Below, piece after piece: positions 8,476-16,487 of a stretch of 64,000 nucleotides of DNA. The translations under genes and the position numbers were made by a program. How positions within the stretch are numbered: the stretch's first letter is position 1; each line of letters opens with the position of its first letter. Source of the stretch: Arenicellales bacterium (lineage in GTDB: Bacteria; Pseudomonadota; Gammaproteobacteria; Arenicellales; JAHEKD01); assembly GCA_028284225.1 (NCBI GenBank), contig JANQSD010000017.1, positions 1-64,000 on the forward strand. The letters run 5' to 3'. The notes below the pieces were generated by a model, which saw only the letters and a program-made list of their open reading frames with translations, ran no database searches and was not told the origin of the DNA.

Positions 8476-8888
8476 AAGCTCAGGTAAGTTTACGTTCGGG
8501 TGTTTGTTTCGAAGCTGTAACCGGAACAGGCCATACAATCATAATGGATGGTCCGGAAGAATCCGGTGGCAAAAATCAAGGTGGCCGGCCAATGGAAATG
8601 CTGCTCATCGGCATGGGAGGATGTACAGCTTATGATGTAGTGACAATATTACGCAAAGCACGTCAACAGCTTGATGATTGTGTTATAGACATAACATCAG
8701 AACGTGCTGATGAACCACCCAAAGTATTTACAAAAATTCATTTGCATTACAAGTTGACAGGCAAAGATATTCAAACTGCAAAGGTAGAACGTGCAATCAA
8801 CCTTTCCACCGAAAAATATTGCTCGGCAACCATTATGTTGGCTAAAACCGCTGATGTGACTCATAGCTATGAGATTATTCCAAGTTAA
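8472..8888 (+). CDS. OsmC/YhfA-family protein
   Basis: A 138-residue OsmC-fold protein. The two conserved cysteines expected in this family are present: Cys51 in GMGGCTAYD and Cys117 in EKYCSATIML. Experimentally studied OsmC/Ohr members reduce organic hydroperoxides with these residues; the YhfA branch has no settled substrate. It overlaps trpC by 4 nt, so it is probably expressed with the trp genes. An OsmC gene close to trpC is, as I recall, also seen in pseudomonads, where crp/vfr is nearby; no crp is present here. Confidence 0.85.
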   Translation: MKAQVSLRSGVCFEAVTGTGHTIIMDGPEESGGKNQGGRPMEMLLIGMGGCTAYDVVTILRKARQQLDDCVIDITSERADEPPKVFTKIHLHYKLTGKDIQTAKVERAINLSTEKYCSATIMLAKTADVTHSYEIIPS

Positions 8889-8893
8889 CGCAC

Positions 8894-9523
8894 ATGCCTT
8901 GTTCACTACCCAGGCAGTATTTAATTCAATTTTTGCAATCGGTTAAGGATTTTTATCGGCAACCGGAAAATAGCCGGATTGAAATGTTTGTTGAGATGGC
9001 TGACTTCCTTGAGCAACTTATTGCCGATTCGAACAGAACCTATCCGGGTCTTGAGAACAAATCTCTATTGCCTGCTATCCATCATCTGCCGGTCGCTGTT
9101 GAGGATGCAGGTGCACAGACTAAAGCCATCGCAGCTAGCATTAATTTATTAGCTCCATTTCTAAATTGGAAGCAAACCGCTGGCTATGAAATACTTGGTG
9201 AGCATTATTTGCATAATTATGGCTATTGCACATTGATAGGCCCCGGCCTTTTGATAGAGCACCAATCAATGAAGTTGGGGTTTGGTATTTGGGGGCCGGG
9301 TTTGCATTATCCTTTGCATCATCATGCTGCCGAAGAGTGTTATCACATTCTGGGTAATGCCATGCAATTTCGACGTGAAAATGAACAATGGCAGACATAT
9401 TCAGATGCCCAAGCTATCTACAATGCGCCTTGGCAAATACACGAGTTGAAAAGCACTGATAAGCCCATGTTTCTGCTGTATACCTGGCGCGGTGATGTTG
9501 CACCAGATGCAGTTTTAATCTGA
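8894..9523 (+). CDS. DMSP-lyase-family cupin (DddL/DddQ-like)
   Basis: A 209-residue protein with a C-terminal cupin. The metal-binding motif reads HYPLHHHAAEECYHILGN (about 138-155), supplying histidines, a glutamate and a tyrosine in the pattern of the DMSP-lyase cupins, and a second motif with WQIHELK gives the later histidine. Family members cleave dimethylsulfoniopropionate to dimethyl sulfide and acrylate, but several cupins of this superfamily lack that activity, so the substrate is not proven. It lies 5 bp after the OsmC gene. A possible partner set for acrylate (a crotonase and a CoA ligase) is 6 kb away. Confidence 0.65.
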   Translation: MPCSLPRQYLIQFLQSVKDFYRQPENSRIEMFVEMADFLEQLIADSNRTYPGLENKSLLPAIHHLPVAVEDAGAQTKAIAASINLLAPFLNWKQTAGYEILGEHYLHNYGYCTLIGPGLLIEHQSMKLGFGIWGPGLHYPLHHHAAEECYHILGNAMQFRRENEQWQTYSDAQAIYNAPWQIHELKSTDKPMFLLYTWRGDVAPDAVLI

Positions 9524-9611
9524 CCATTTACCAATGCTGTTAGTTTAGTGGTATTGGTAGTCAATTTTGTGAACTAGTTAATATCCTCTTATCTGCTTAC
9601 CAGTTAGTATT

Positions 9612-9630
9612 GTTTCTAAGATTAAGAAAC
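9612..9630. promoter_or_regulatory. Small inverted repeat before the Popeye-like gene
   Basis: GTTTCT and AGAAAC are arranged as a palindrome around AAGATTA, ending 1 bp before the AAGGGAG ribosome-binding site of the following gene. It could be a protein-binding site or an mRNA hairpin affecting initiation. Short, so chance is possible. Confidence 0.3.
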
Positions 9631-9641
9631 AAGGGAGACGG

Positions 9642-10304
9642 ATGGAAAATTTCGCTAATGGAGAACTTCTTTATAACATAGCCGCAGGTTTGGGTTTCAT
9701 TGCCTATCTAATGACTAATGTGCTGTGGTTGCGAATTATCCTGATTATTGGGGCAGCGGTTTATATTTATGCCGGATTTATCCTGAATATTGATTCGATG
9801 ATCGGCTGGCATATGGCTTACGGGTTGATTAACTTTATCCAGGTAATATTGATTTTAGTGTTAAGAAGTAATACCGTTTTACCCGACCCTATTCGGAATA
9901 TTTATACTGATCAATTTCATTCATTGCGGCCGAAAGAGTTTAAACGTCTGGTTGAAATAAATGCATCCGGTAAACGTGGCCCCGGTGTTTTCTTGAATGA
10001 TGGGGACCAAAACAAACGAATTTATTTAATAACTGATGGTGAAGCTATTATTGTAAAAGACGGTAAGCAGGTGGCAACTTGTAGTCGTGGTGATTTTATT
10101 GGAGAGATGAGTGTGCTGACGGGCTATCCAGTCAGTACTAATGTCATTGTTAAAGACTCTGTTCGTTATGTTTACTGGAACTTGGAAGATTTGGATAAAA
10201 TCGAAAAAACTAATTTGTCTTTGTACAACCGCTTTATGATGGTGGTTGGCCGTAATTTAGTCAAGAAACTACGTTTGTCCGCCCAAGCTTATGCGGCCGT
10301 TTAA
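9642..10304 (+). CDS. Popeye-like membrane protein with cyclic-nucleotide-binding fold
   Basis: 220 residues: three predicted membrane helices (about 8-30, 31-47 and 50-76), then a cytoplasmic domain of the CAP/Popeye beta-roll type (about 88-215) with YLITDGEAIIVKDGK and GDFIGEMSVLTGYPVSTNVI. The order and the VRYVYWNLEDLDKI segment resemble animal POPDC proteins, which bind cAMP. The position of the phosphate-binding arginine of classical CAP domains seems to be serine in PVSTNV, so binding may differ or be lost. A good AAGGGAG ribosome-binding site precedes the ATG. It overlaps the convergent gene at its 3' end by 4 nt. Role unknown; a membrane sensor is the best guess. Confidence 0.7.
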   Translation: MENFANGELLYNIAAGLGFIAYLMTNVLWLRIILIIGAAVYIYAGFILNIDSMIGWHMAYGLINFIQVILILVLRSNTVLPDPIRNIYTDQFHSLRPKEFKRLVEINASGKRGPGVFLNDGDQNKRIYLITDGEAIIVKDGKQVATCSRGDFIGEMSVLTGYPVSTNVIVKDSVRYVYWNLEDLDKIEKTNLSLYNRFMMVVGRNLVKKLRLSAQAYAAV

Positions 10305-11362
10305 TACAAATAAGCGTTTGATTTGCGTTGCTCGGCAACAAGATCTGCCAGGCATCGGCTTTGCTGTGCAATTTTTTCAAGCGTGGCTAATTCGCCGCCA
10401 TGTTCGGCGCGCATTAAAGCAGCACGGCGCAATGTCATTTGCCGAGCGCGCTCACTTTTTAAAAATTCAATTTGCGAAATAATTGATTCAAGCGGTGAAT
10501 CGAGGCGAACCACCTCATAATAGCCACCGCTTAATCCAAAAATGGTGGCAGCACAACTAGCAGAGTCTGCAGGGCAATGTTGATTACATAAGTCCGCAAT
10601 CGGTAGAGTAGTGTCAGAATTAAACAGCCATTGGCTGATCATTGAAAACCATTGGTTTGTCTTGTTTACTTCCCCGTATGGAATGCCAAGCGACAGGAAC
10701 AATGCCAGATTCAATGTGTCTGGATCAGTCAGATCAGGCTCGGCTATTTCAGTATTGGTTTGCGCTGCAATGTGAAGCATGGCCTCAACACCATCAGCGC
10801 GCTTTTTGGGTGGCAGGCTCTGGCTGTAGAGATAGGGTTTTAACTCTTCCAGAACTAACTTTCGATTCAGTAATTCACGGTGTACCTTCTCGCCACCGTA
10901 TAAAGCGGCAATTCTAATCAGGTGGTCAGTTGCTTGTGGTTCACCTAAAGTACGCAGGTTTTCAATTGTTTGCAAATCCACATGGGGTGTTTGAGTTTTT
11001 CGCAGCTCAACAGCTAACGGATTGTTGTTTTGTGCTTCTACTTCAAGCCAGGATGGATAAAAGGGGCCATTAGCCTTGTTGCTGCGCATTAATGTTAAAC
11101 GCTGCTCTCGCGGCATATTATCAAGAAAATCAGATGGAGCTCGATCCATTTTGTCTATACGGGCAAGTAATAGCCTGGCCGCCACATTGCCTTGTTTGGC
11201 GAGTTCGGAAAGCAAAGGTAAACTGGACTGGTCATCATTCTCTAGCCATAGTTGTACTGCAGCCTTGAATTCATTATTGTCAGCGTCTTTTATCTCAATT
11301 GCCCAAACAGCATCAACTAAAAGGGAAAGGTTAAGCAAGAAAATAAGAAAGATTCTTTTCAT
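10301..11362 (-). CDS. Exported protein of unknown function
   Basis: 353 residues with a Sec-type signal peptide (K2-R3, hydrophobic 4-20, likely cleavage after VWA at 19-21). The remainder is helical and rich in short alanine/leucine helices (for example AAVQLWLENDD and LLSELAKQGNVAARLLLARI), resembling Sel1/TPR-type solenoid repeats without a clear match. Cysteines cluster near the C-terminus (CNQHCPADSASC), suggesting disulfides in the periplasm. It begins 5 bp after the FAD-linked dehydrogenase stop on the same strand, so the two may be co-transcribed. Confidence 0.65.
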   Translation of the reverse strand: MKRIFLIFLLNLSLLVDAVWAIEIKDADNNEFKAAVQLWLENDDQSSLPLLSELAKQGNVAARLLLARIDKMDRAPSDFLDNMPREQRLTLMRSNKANGPFYPSWLEVEAQNNNPLAVELRKTQTPHVDLQTIENLRTLGEPQATDHLIRIAALYGGEKVHRELLNRKLVLEELKPYLYSQSLPPKKRADGVEAMLHIAAQTNTEIAEPDLTDPDTLNLALFLSLGIPYGEVNKTNQWFSMISQWLFNSDTTLPIADLCNQHCPADSASCAATIFGLSGGYYEVVRLDSPLESIISQIEFLKSERARQMTLRRAALMRAEHGGELATLEKIAQQSRCLADLVAEQRKSNAYLY

Positions 11363-11367
11363 AGTTG

Positions 11368-12762
11368 CTAAATAATTTTTCCGGGGTTCATCAAGCCCTT
11401 TGGATCAAATGCCTTTTTGATCAGTTTCATTAGCTTGAGTTTTTCAGGATCGCCATAAGCTTGTAAACTCTTGCGTTTATCGGTGCCAATGCCATGCTCG
11501 GCCGAAAAAGAACCGCCAATAGATTTTAATCCAGCTTCTACTGCCGCAGAAATAGCGTTTTGTATTTCTGCGCGGAGCGGCTTATCGGCACCTATGGTCA
11601 TATGTAGATTTCCATCACCTAAATGGCCCATAATATAAGCGTTGATATCCGTGTCGAGCAGAATCAGTTGTTGTTGTAATTGTTCGGCATAGTTGTCGAG
11701 TTGTGAGAGCGGAACAGATACGTCGTACCACAATGATGTATCCAGTCCATGATCGATGACAAATGAGTCTTCACGGATGCGCCAGATTTCATCACGTTCG
11801 CGCTCACTGCTGGCGACAATCAAGTCAAATACATCACCTGATTCCATTAACGGCATTAAGCTTTCAGCTAGCATTTCGTCAAGCTCAATGTTGGTAATGC
11901 GTGGGCTAACCTCATAAAGCACATAAAAAGGTGAATCACAAAAGTTTAAAACTTGCTTAAGAGAAATCTTATCAGCGACTTTATGCGCGTACTCGCGCCA
12001 CATTATTTCACCTCGTAACAACTCCAATTCGCAAGTGTTTTGCAAATGTCGAAAAATCTTTACTGCCGCTTTTGCATTTGGGCAGGCTGCAAGCATTGTA
12101 GTTGCGTAAGAAGAGCTTGATTCCAACTGGAGAATCACAGATGTAATAATACCCAGAGTACCTTCCGCACCACAAAATAATTGCTTAATGTCATAACCTT
12201 CGTTGCATTTAGCGACACGGGGCATGTCTTTAAGAATCTTTCCATCCGGTAATACTGCAGTTAAGCCCACAATACGTTGTCGCATTGAGCCATAACGAAA
12301 TGCTTCCATACCTCCGGCGTTTGTTGCAACCATACCGCCGATTGTTGCTGTTCCGCGTGCACCTAAATCGATCCCGACCGATAAATCATATTTTTCAAGC
12401 GCATCTTGTAAAGCTTGCAAGGTTACGCCTGCTTCAACAATTGCAATACGCTCGTGTGGATCGATTTCAACAATTCGATCAAGCTTGTCGGTCATTACAA
12501 TCACTTGCCCGGATCGGCTGGTGCAGCCGCCGGCAAGCCCGCTGCGTCCGCCTTGTGGAACAATGGCTATATCATTTTCATAGCAGTATTTAAGAATCTC
12601 AGCAACGTGTTCAGTTGTTTGGGGCAACAGAGCAAGATCAGCTTGAAGATTATCTTTATGAAAGCCGGGATCAAGTAGTTCTAGTGCTAAATGGTCACGA
12701 TAGCCTTGATCTCCAACAATGAATTTTAAAGCGTCCATACTTGCTGTTGAGATGTTAGACAT
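11368..12762 (-). CDS. FAD-linked 2-hydroxyacid dehydrogenase (GlcD/D-lactate type)
   Basis: 464 residues. The N-terminal PCMH FAD-binding domain has VPQGGRSGLAGGC (about 67-79) and GARGTATIGGMVATNAGGMEAFRYG; the C-terminal oxidase domain ends with the flavin-contact motif SFSAEHGIGTDKR. Family enzymes oxidise D-lactate, glycolate or D-2-hydroxyglutarate and pass electrons to quinone or an electron-transfer flavoprotein. No GlcE/GlcF subunits are near, which favours a single-subunit D-2-hydroxyglutarate or D-lactate enzyme. D-2-hydroxyglutarate arises in serine synthesis, and the C1 genes next door may raise that demand, but this is inference. Confidence 0.85.
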   Translation of the reverse strand: MSNISTASMDALKFIVGDQGYRDHLALELLDPGFHKDNLQADLALLPQTTEHVAEILKYCYENDIAIVPQGGRSGLAGGCTSRSGQVIVMTDKLDRIVEIDPHERIAIVEAGVTLQALQDALEKYDLSVGIDLGARGTATIGGMVATNAGGMEAFRYGSMRQRIVGLTAVLPDGKILKDMPRVAKCNEGYDIKQLFCGAEGTLGIITSVILQLESSSSYATTMLAACPNAKAAVKIFRHLQNTCELELLRGEIMWREYAHKVADKISLKQVLNFCDSPFYVLYEVSPRITNIELDEMLAESLMPLMESGDVFDLIVASSERERDEIWRIREDSFVIDHGLDTSLWYDVSVPLSQLDNYAEQLQQQLILLDTDINAYIMGHLGDGNLHMTIGADKPLRAEIQNAISAAVEAGLKSIGGSFSAEHGIGTDKRKSLQAYGDPEKLKLMKLIKKAFDPKGLMNPGKII

Positions 12763-12812
12763 AAGCTGCGTATATTTTAAATGCTGACTATTTTATCAAT
12801 CTATTTGTCGGT

Positions 12813-12913
12813 GTCATTGTGAAGAAGTGAACGAAGTGAGTGACTGCGGCAATCTAGGCATTATGGATTGCTTCGCCCTGTCCCCGCGCAGGCGGGGATC
12901 TGCTCGCAATGAC
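12813..12913. repeat. Composite inverted-end repeat, copy E
   Basis: Starts GTCATTGTGAAG and ends CTCGCAATGAC; inside it carries a CCCCGCGCAGGCGGGG hairpin (about 12884-12899) akin to the 2515 element. It fills about half of the gap between the FAD-linked dehydrogenase and the dimethylglycine-dehydrogenase-like gene, both on the minus strand. No other feature is visible in that gap. Confidence 0.65.
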
Positions 12914-12967
12914 ATGGTATTGATTTTAGACAACTCATGATTAGATATGATCGAGTTTTTGCCCTGA

Positions 12968-15367
12968 TTACCTCATGCGTGATCCGGATGGGTCAAATGT
13001 AGGACCGATAGTTATGGCGACATTATAGAGTTCACCAGCAATGTCAACTTGAACTTGTTGCTTATCTTCGATGTTAATCAATTCGCAATTAAGTAATGCC
13101 AGTGCTATAGGCTTGTTGATGCGATAGCCAAACGAGGCCGAGCTGGTTTTACCGACAATGTGATTCTGGTAGTAAACCGGTTCGTTACCTAACGGCACGG
13201 CTTTGATATCATCGAACAATAAACTGACGATGCGTTGCTCAGATGTTTGTTGCTTGCGTTGTCGCAGTGCCTCACGACCGATAAAGTCCTTATTGTAATC
13301 AACAGCAAATTCCAGTCCGGCTTCCAGTGGTGTGATGTCAGTATCGAGATCGTGACCATAAGCCAGAAAGCCTTTTTCGATACGCATGGATGTCTGTGCA
13401 AATAAACCGGCGGGTCTGGCACCATGGTCATATAAGGTTTGGTAAAGGTTTGCTGCATCTTGTATATCACACTGTATTTCCCAGCCAGCCTCACCGACAT
13501 AAGACAAGCGTGTTGCTCTAGCTTCTACGCCGGCAATATCGGTTTGAACTGATTTAAAATAACCAATATTATTCAATATCTTGGCACCAATAGTTGTAGC
13601 AATTTGTGAGCTACTCGGACCCATTAAACCGATCACAGCGATTTCATCTGTTACATCAATCAGGTTGACTTGATAATTGCCCAGGTGCCGATGAAGCCAC
13701 GCCAGGTCACGTTTGATCGCGGTTGTGCCGACAAATAAGCGATAGTGGTCTTTCCGGATACGGATTGCTGTCAAGTCACTTTCCATGCCAGCTTTGTCAT
13801 TCAACATGGCTGTATAAATCGCACTACCGGGTTTCCTGTCCATTTGATTGGTGCATAAATAGTTCAGAAAGCTACAGGCGTCTTTTCCGATGACATCAAT
13901 TTTACCGAAACTGGATTGATCAAATATTGCAGCTTTTGTATGTGCTTGTTCGACTTCTTTGCCAACTTGTTCAAACCACTCAGGTTTGCTGAAGCTTAAT
14001 TGTGGCTGCCTTGTTTTATTAAAATAAAGCGGTCGTTCATAACCATAAAATTGACCCCAATGTGGATTCTCTCTGTCCAGCAGCCTATGTAAAGGGAGTT
14101 TGCGTAAACCTCTAGCGCTTGACCATTGCCTGCCGGGATAGCTGATTTCATAATGCTTGCCCAGAACTTCGGGCGCACGTTGAGTGAGTGCCTTAACTGA
14201 ATTAAAACAAGCCGCGAATCGCTTGGGATCAGCCTCGTGCAGATCCGTCGGTGTATGTCCGTGAATAATGCAATGTGCCAGTGCCATGCCAGCGCCACCA
14301 CCGGTAGCCACACCTACTGAATTCATGCCGCAACCTAAGAATAGTCCACCAGTCTCAGCCGTTTCACCGAGCAGGAATGAACCGTCTGGAGTAAAGCTCT
14401 CCGGCCCATTCAACAATGTCTTAACTTCAGCGGTTTCTAGTACCGGGAGTCGATGCAGGGCATTGATCATCATGGGTTCAAAATGATCCCAATCCTCCGG
14501 CAGCAGTTGGAAAGCAAAATCATGGCCTAGTGACTTAGGGTCAATGGCTTTGGCTTGTGGTTCGAAGCAGCCCACTAATAAACCGCCTGAATCATCACGA
14601 ATATATAAATGAGCATCATGATCAGACAGTGTCGGCATATTGCCGGTTATGCCTTCCACCGGTTTGGTTAGTAAATAAAAATGTTCACAGGGCCACACTG
14701 GAAGCTCCACATCAGCCATGGTGGCCACCTCACGGCTCCAAAGACCTGTACACAAAGCGATAGCATCACAGCGTATATAGCCTCTGCTGGTTTCTATGCC
14801 GGTTATTTTATTATTTTTAGTTACTATGCCGGTCACATCCGTGTCCTCGAAGATTTGTGCACCCCGGTTTTTCGCACCTTTAACCAAAGCCGCACATAAA
14901 TCCGACGGACTAACCCGGCCGTCGTCAGGGGACCAGACAGCGCCAATAACATCATCGGCATTCATTAATGGCCAGCGTGCTTTGGCTTCGTCAGCCGAGA
15001 TCGATTCTGCTCTGACGCCAAATAAGTTCGCCAGCGATGCTTGCCTGCGAATATGGGTCAGGCGATCTTCGGTGGTGGCAATTGATAGTGAGCCTTTGTT
15101 AATCCAGCCTGTGGCTTGTCCAGTCTCTTGCTCCAGCCGCGAATAAAGCTCAACAGAATAGCGAATCAAGTCAGTCAAGTTTCGAGTCGAGCGCAGGGCC
15201 CGGACTTGTGCGGCTGAATGCCAGGTTGTACCCGAGGTGAGTTTGTTTCGTTCTACTAAAATTGCATCACTCACGCCGGCTTCAGCAAGGTGGTACAAGG
15301 TCGAGCAACCCATGATGCCACCGCCGATCACAACTACTGAAGCATGAGAAGGGAGTAGGTTAGTCAT
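12968..15367 (-). CDS. Dimethylglycine/sarcosine dehydrogenase-like, FAD-GcvT fusion (paralogue 1)
   Basis: 799 residues: DAO-type FAD domain (1-380, dinucleotide motif VVIGGGIMGCSTLYHL at 11-26), central FAO_M segment (about 385-440), then GCV_T folate-binding and C-terminal domains (about 440-799). The histidine in SGTTWHSAAQ corresponds to the covalent-FAD histidine of mammalian dimethylglycine dehydrogenase. Such enzymes oxidatively demethylate N-methylated glycines and hand the C1 unit to tetrahydrofolate. Its ATG overlaps the stop of the CaiD-like gene by 4 nt, so the two are translated together; a betaine-type substrate derived from carnitine is therefore possible. Two further paralogues lie at 29766-34622. 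Confidence 0.85.
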   Translation of the reverse strand: MTNLLPSHASVVVIGGGIMGCSTLYHLAEAGVSDAILVERNKLTSGTTWHSAAQVRALRSTRNLTDLIRYSVELYSRLEQETGQATGWINKGSLSIATTEDRLTHIRRQASLANLFGVRAESISADEAKARWPLMNADDVIGAVWSPDDGRVSPSDLCAALVKGAKNRGAQIFEDTDVTGIVTKNNKITGIETSRGYIRCDAIALCTGLWSREVATMADVELPVWPCEHFYLLTKPVEGITGNMPTLSDHDAHLYIRDDSGGLLVGCFEPQAKAIDPKSLGHDFAFQLLPEDWDHFEPMMINALHRLPVLETAEVKTLLNGPESFTPDGSFLLGETAETGGLFLGCGMNSVGVATGGGAGMALAHCIIHGHTPTDLHEADPKRFAACFNSVKALTQRAPEVLGKHYEISYPGRQWSSARGLRKLPLHRLLDRENPHWGQFYGYERPLYFNKTRQPQLSFSKPEWFEQVGKEVEQAHTKAAIFDQSSFGKIDVIGKDACSFLNYLCTNQMDRKPGSAIYTAMLNDKAGMESDLTAIRIRKDHYRLFVGTTAIKRDLAWLHRHLGNYQVNLIDVTDEIAVIGLMGPSSSQIATTIGAKILNNIGYFKSVQTDIAGVEARATRLSYVGEAGWEIQCDIQDAANLYQTLYDHGARPAGLFAQTSMRIEKGFLAYGHDLDTDITPLEAGLEFAVDYNKDFIGREALRQRKQQTSEQRIVSLLFDDIKAVPLGNEPVYYQNHIVGKTSSASFGYRINKPIALALLNCELINIEDKQQVQVDIAGELYNVAITIGPTFDPSGSRMR

Positions 15368-16170
15368 TCACCTTTCCACTGCGGCTTGCGCTTTTCGGCA
15401 AAGGCGCGGGCACCCTCCATAAAGTCGTCTGACATGAGCATTTTTTTATAGACAGGGAATTCGTCATTGCCGGGTTTGGTTTGAGCAAATGCCTCTCGAA
15501 TAGGTAACTCCTGAATCTTCGGCATTACTTCTTTTAATGCTTGTAAGGCCAGAGGTGCACCACCCGCGATAAGCTTAGCCATGGCTGTTGCCGTTTGCAT
15601 TAACTCATCCGCCTTGCAAACCTGGTTGACCAGGCCCCAATGCTTGGCTTCCTGTGCATTCATTCTGCGCCCTGTATAGAGCATTTCCATGGCTATGTTA
15701 TACGGGATTCGGCGCGGTAATATCTGGATGGCTCCAGCATCGGGTAAAAATCCGCGTTGCATTTCGGGCAAGAAAAATTCGACATGTTCAGCGGCAATGA
15801 TAATGTCGCAGGCAAGCGCAATTTCAAAGCCACCACCCACAGCAATACCGTTTACTGCAGCTATAACAGGTTTTTTCAAGCCCCAGAATTCAGTGATTCC
15901 GGCGAAGCCTCCTGGGCAATTGATTGAACTGTCTAAAGCATCCTGGTTGTTGTCCATGGATGCGATTTCTTTGAGATCCCAACCGGCACTGAATATTCTT
16001 TCACCACTACCACTGATGATAGCCACCTGAAGCTCATTATCATTTTGCAGTCTCGTTAAGGCTTCATGTATGGCCAATGACACTTGAGGATTGATCGCAT
16101 TTGCAGGAGGGCGATTTATTGTTATTTCCATTATTGAATCGCTAATTAGAACTTCAACAGCTTTAGTCAT
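15364..16170 (-). CDS. CaiD-like enoyl-CoA hydratase/isomerase
   Basis: 268 residues with the crotonase fold. The two oxyanion-hole segments are SAGWDLKEIAS (about 62-72) and GIAVGGGFEIALACD (about 107-121), followed by FFLPEMQRGFLPDAGA carrying the catalytic acidic residue. The sequence is close to carnitinyl-CoA (crotonobetainyl-CoA) hydratases, which hydrate crotonobetainyl-CoA to carnitinyl-CoA. Coupled by a 4-nt overlap to the dimethylglycine-dehydrogenase-like gene and divergent from an ADP-forming acyl-CoA synthetase, it suggests side-chain degradation of a quaternary-amine acid. An acryloyl-CoA hydratase role is an alternative given the DMSP-lyase-like gene. Confidence 0.8.
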   Translation of the reverse strand: MTKAVEVLISDSIMEITINRPPANAINPQVSLAIHEALTRLQNDNELQVAIISGSGERIFSAGWDLKEIASMDNNQDALDSSINCPGGFAGITEFWGLKKPVIAAVNGIAVGGGFEIALACDIIIAAEHVEFFLPEMQRGFLPDAGAIQILPRRIPYNIAMEMLYTGRRMNAQEAKHWGLVNQVCKADELMQTATAMAKLIAGGAPLALQALKEVMPKIQELPIREAFAQTKPGNDEFPVYKKMLMSDDFMEGARAFAEKRKPQWKGE

Positions 16171-16487
16171 GGTGATGTAATGTACTAATAGAATTGGTGC
16201 TCAGTATATGTCAAAATTCGCGGCTAATCACTCAGAGAAGTTTAAACCTAGATTCCTCAGTTGACCGCTGGGAAGTACAGTAAGTGTATGAACTCTAATA
16301 TAAACAACCCTGTTCGCGTATTCACCTTGTGGGTGAGTGTGCTATCGGCCTTAATGCGGATTAAAATCCACTGCTGCGGCGTTATGAATTTTGCAAGTAG
16401 GCCCACTACTTGCTGCAATTCATGCCTTGCATCAGCGGATTTTTCGTTCGTCGCCTTAATACCAATCCAACTAAGGATTCTGGGTTA
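16171..16487. other. Divergent intergenic region with a 40-nt imperfect hairpin
   Basis: Gene-free stretch between the divergent crotonase and acyl-CoA synthetase genes. At 16384-16423 ATGAATT...GCAAGTAG pairs with CTACTTGC...AATTCAT around a GCCCA loop (8-bp inner and 7-bp outer arms). The flanking CTGCTGCGGCGTTATG (16371-16386) resembles CTGCTGCGTTATGGATTGTG near 46513, so it may belong to another dispersed repeat. The synthetase ribosome-binding site AAGGAT is at 16473-16478. No clear promoter could be assigned. Confidence 0.5.

Noticed and set aside
10323..10917. Several plus-strand frames opposite the exported 353-residue protein
   Set aside because: They overlap one another, lack ribosome-binding sites and look like shadows of the minus-strand gene, which has a signal peptide and full-length coding character.
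12285..12678. Plus-strand frames within the FAD-linked dehydrogenase gene
   Set aside because: They are antisense to a well-conserved domain and resemble no protein.
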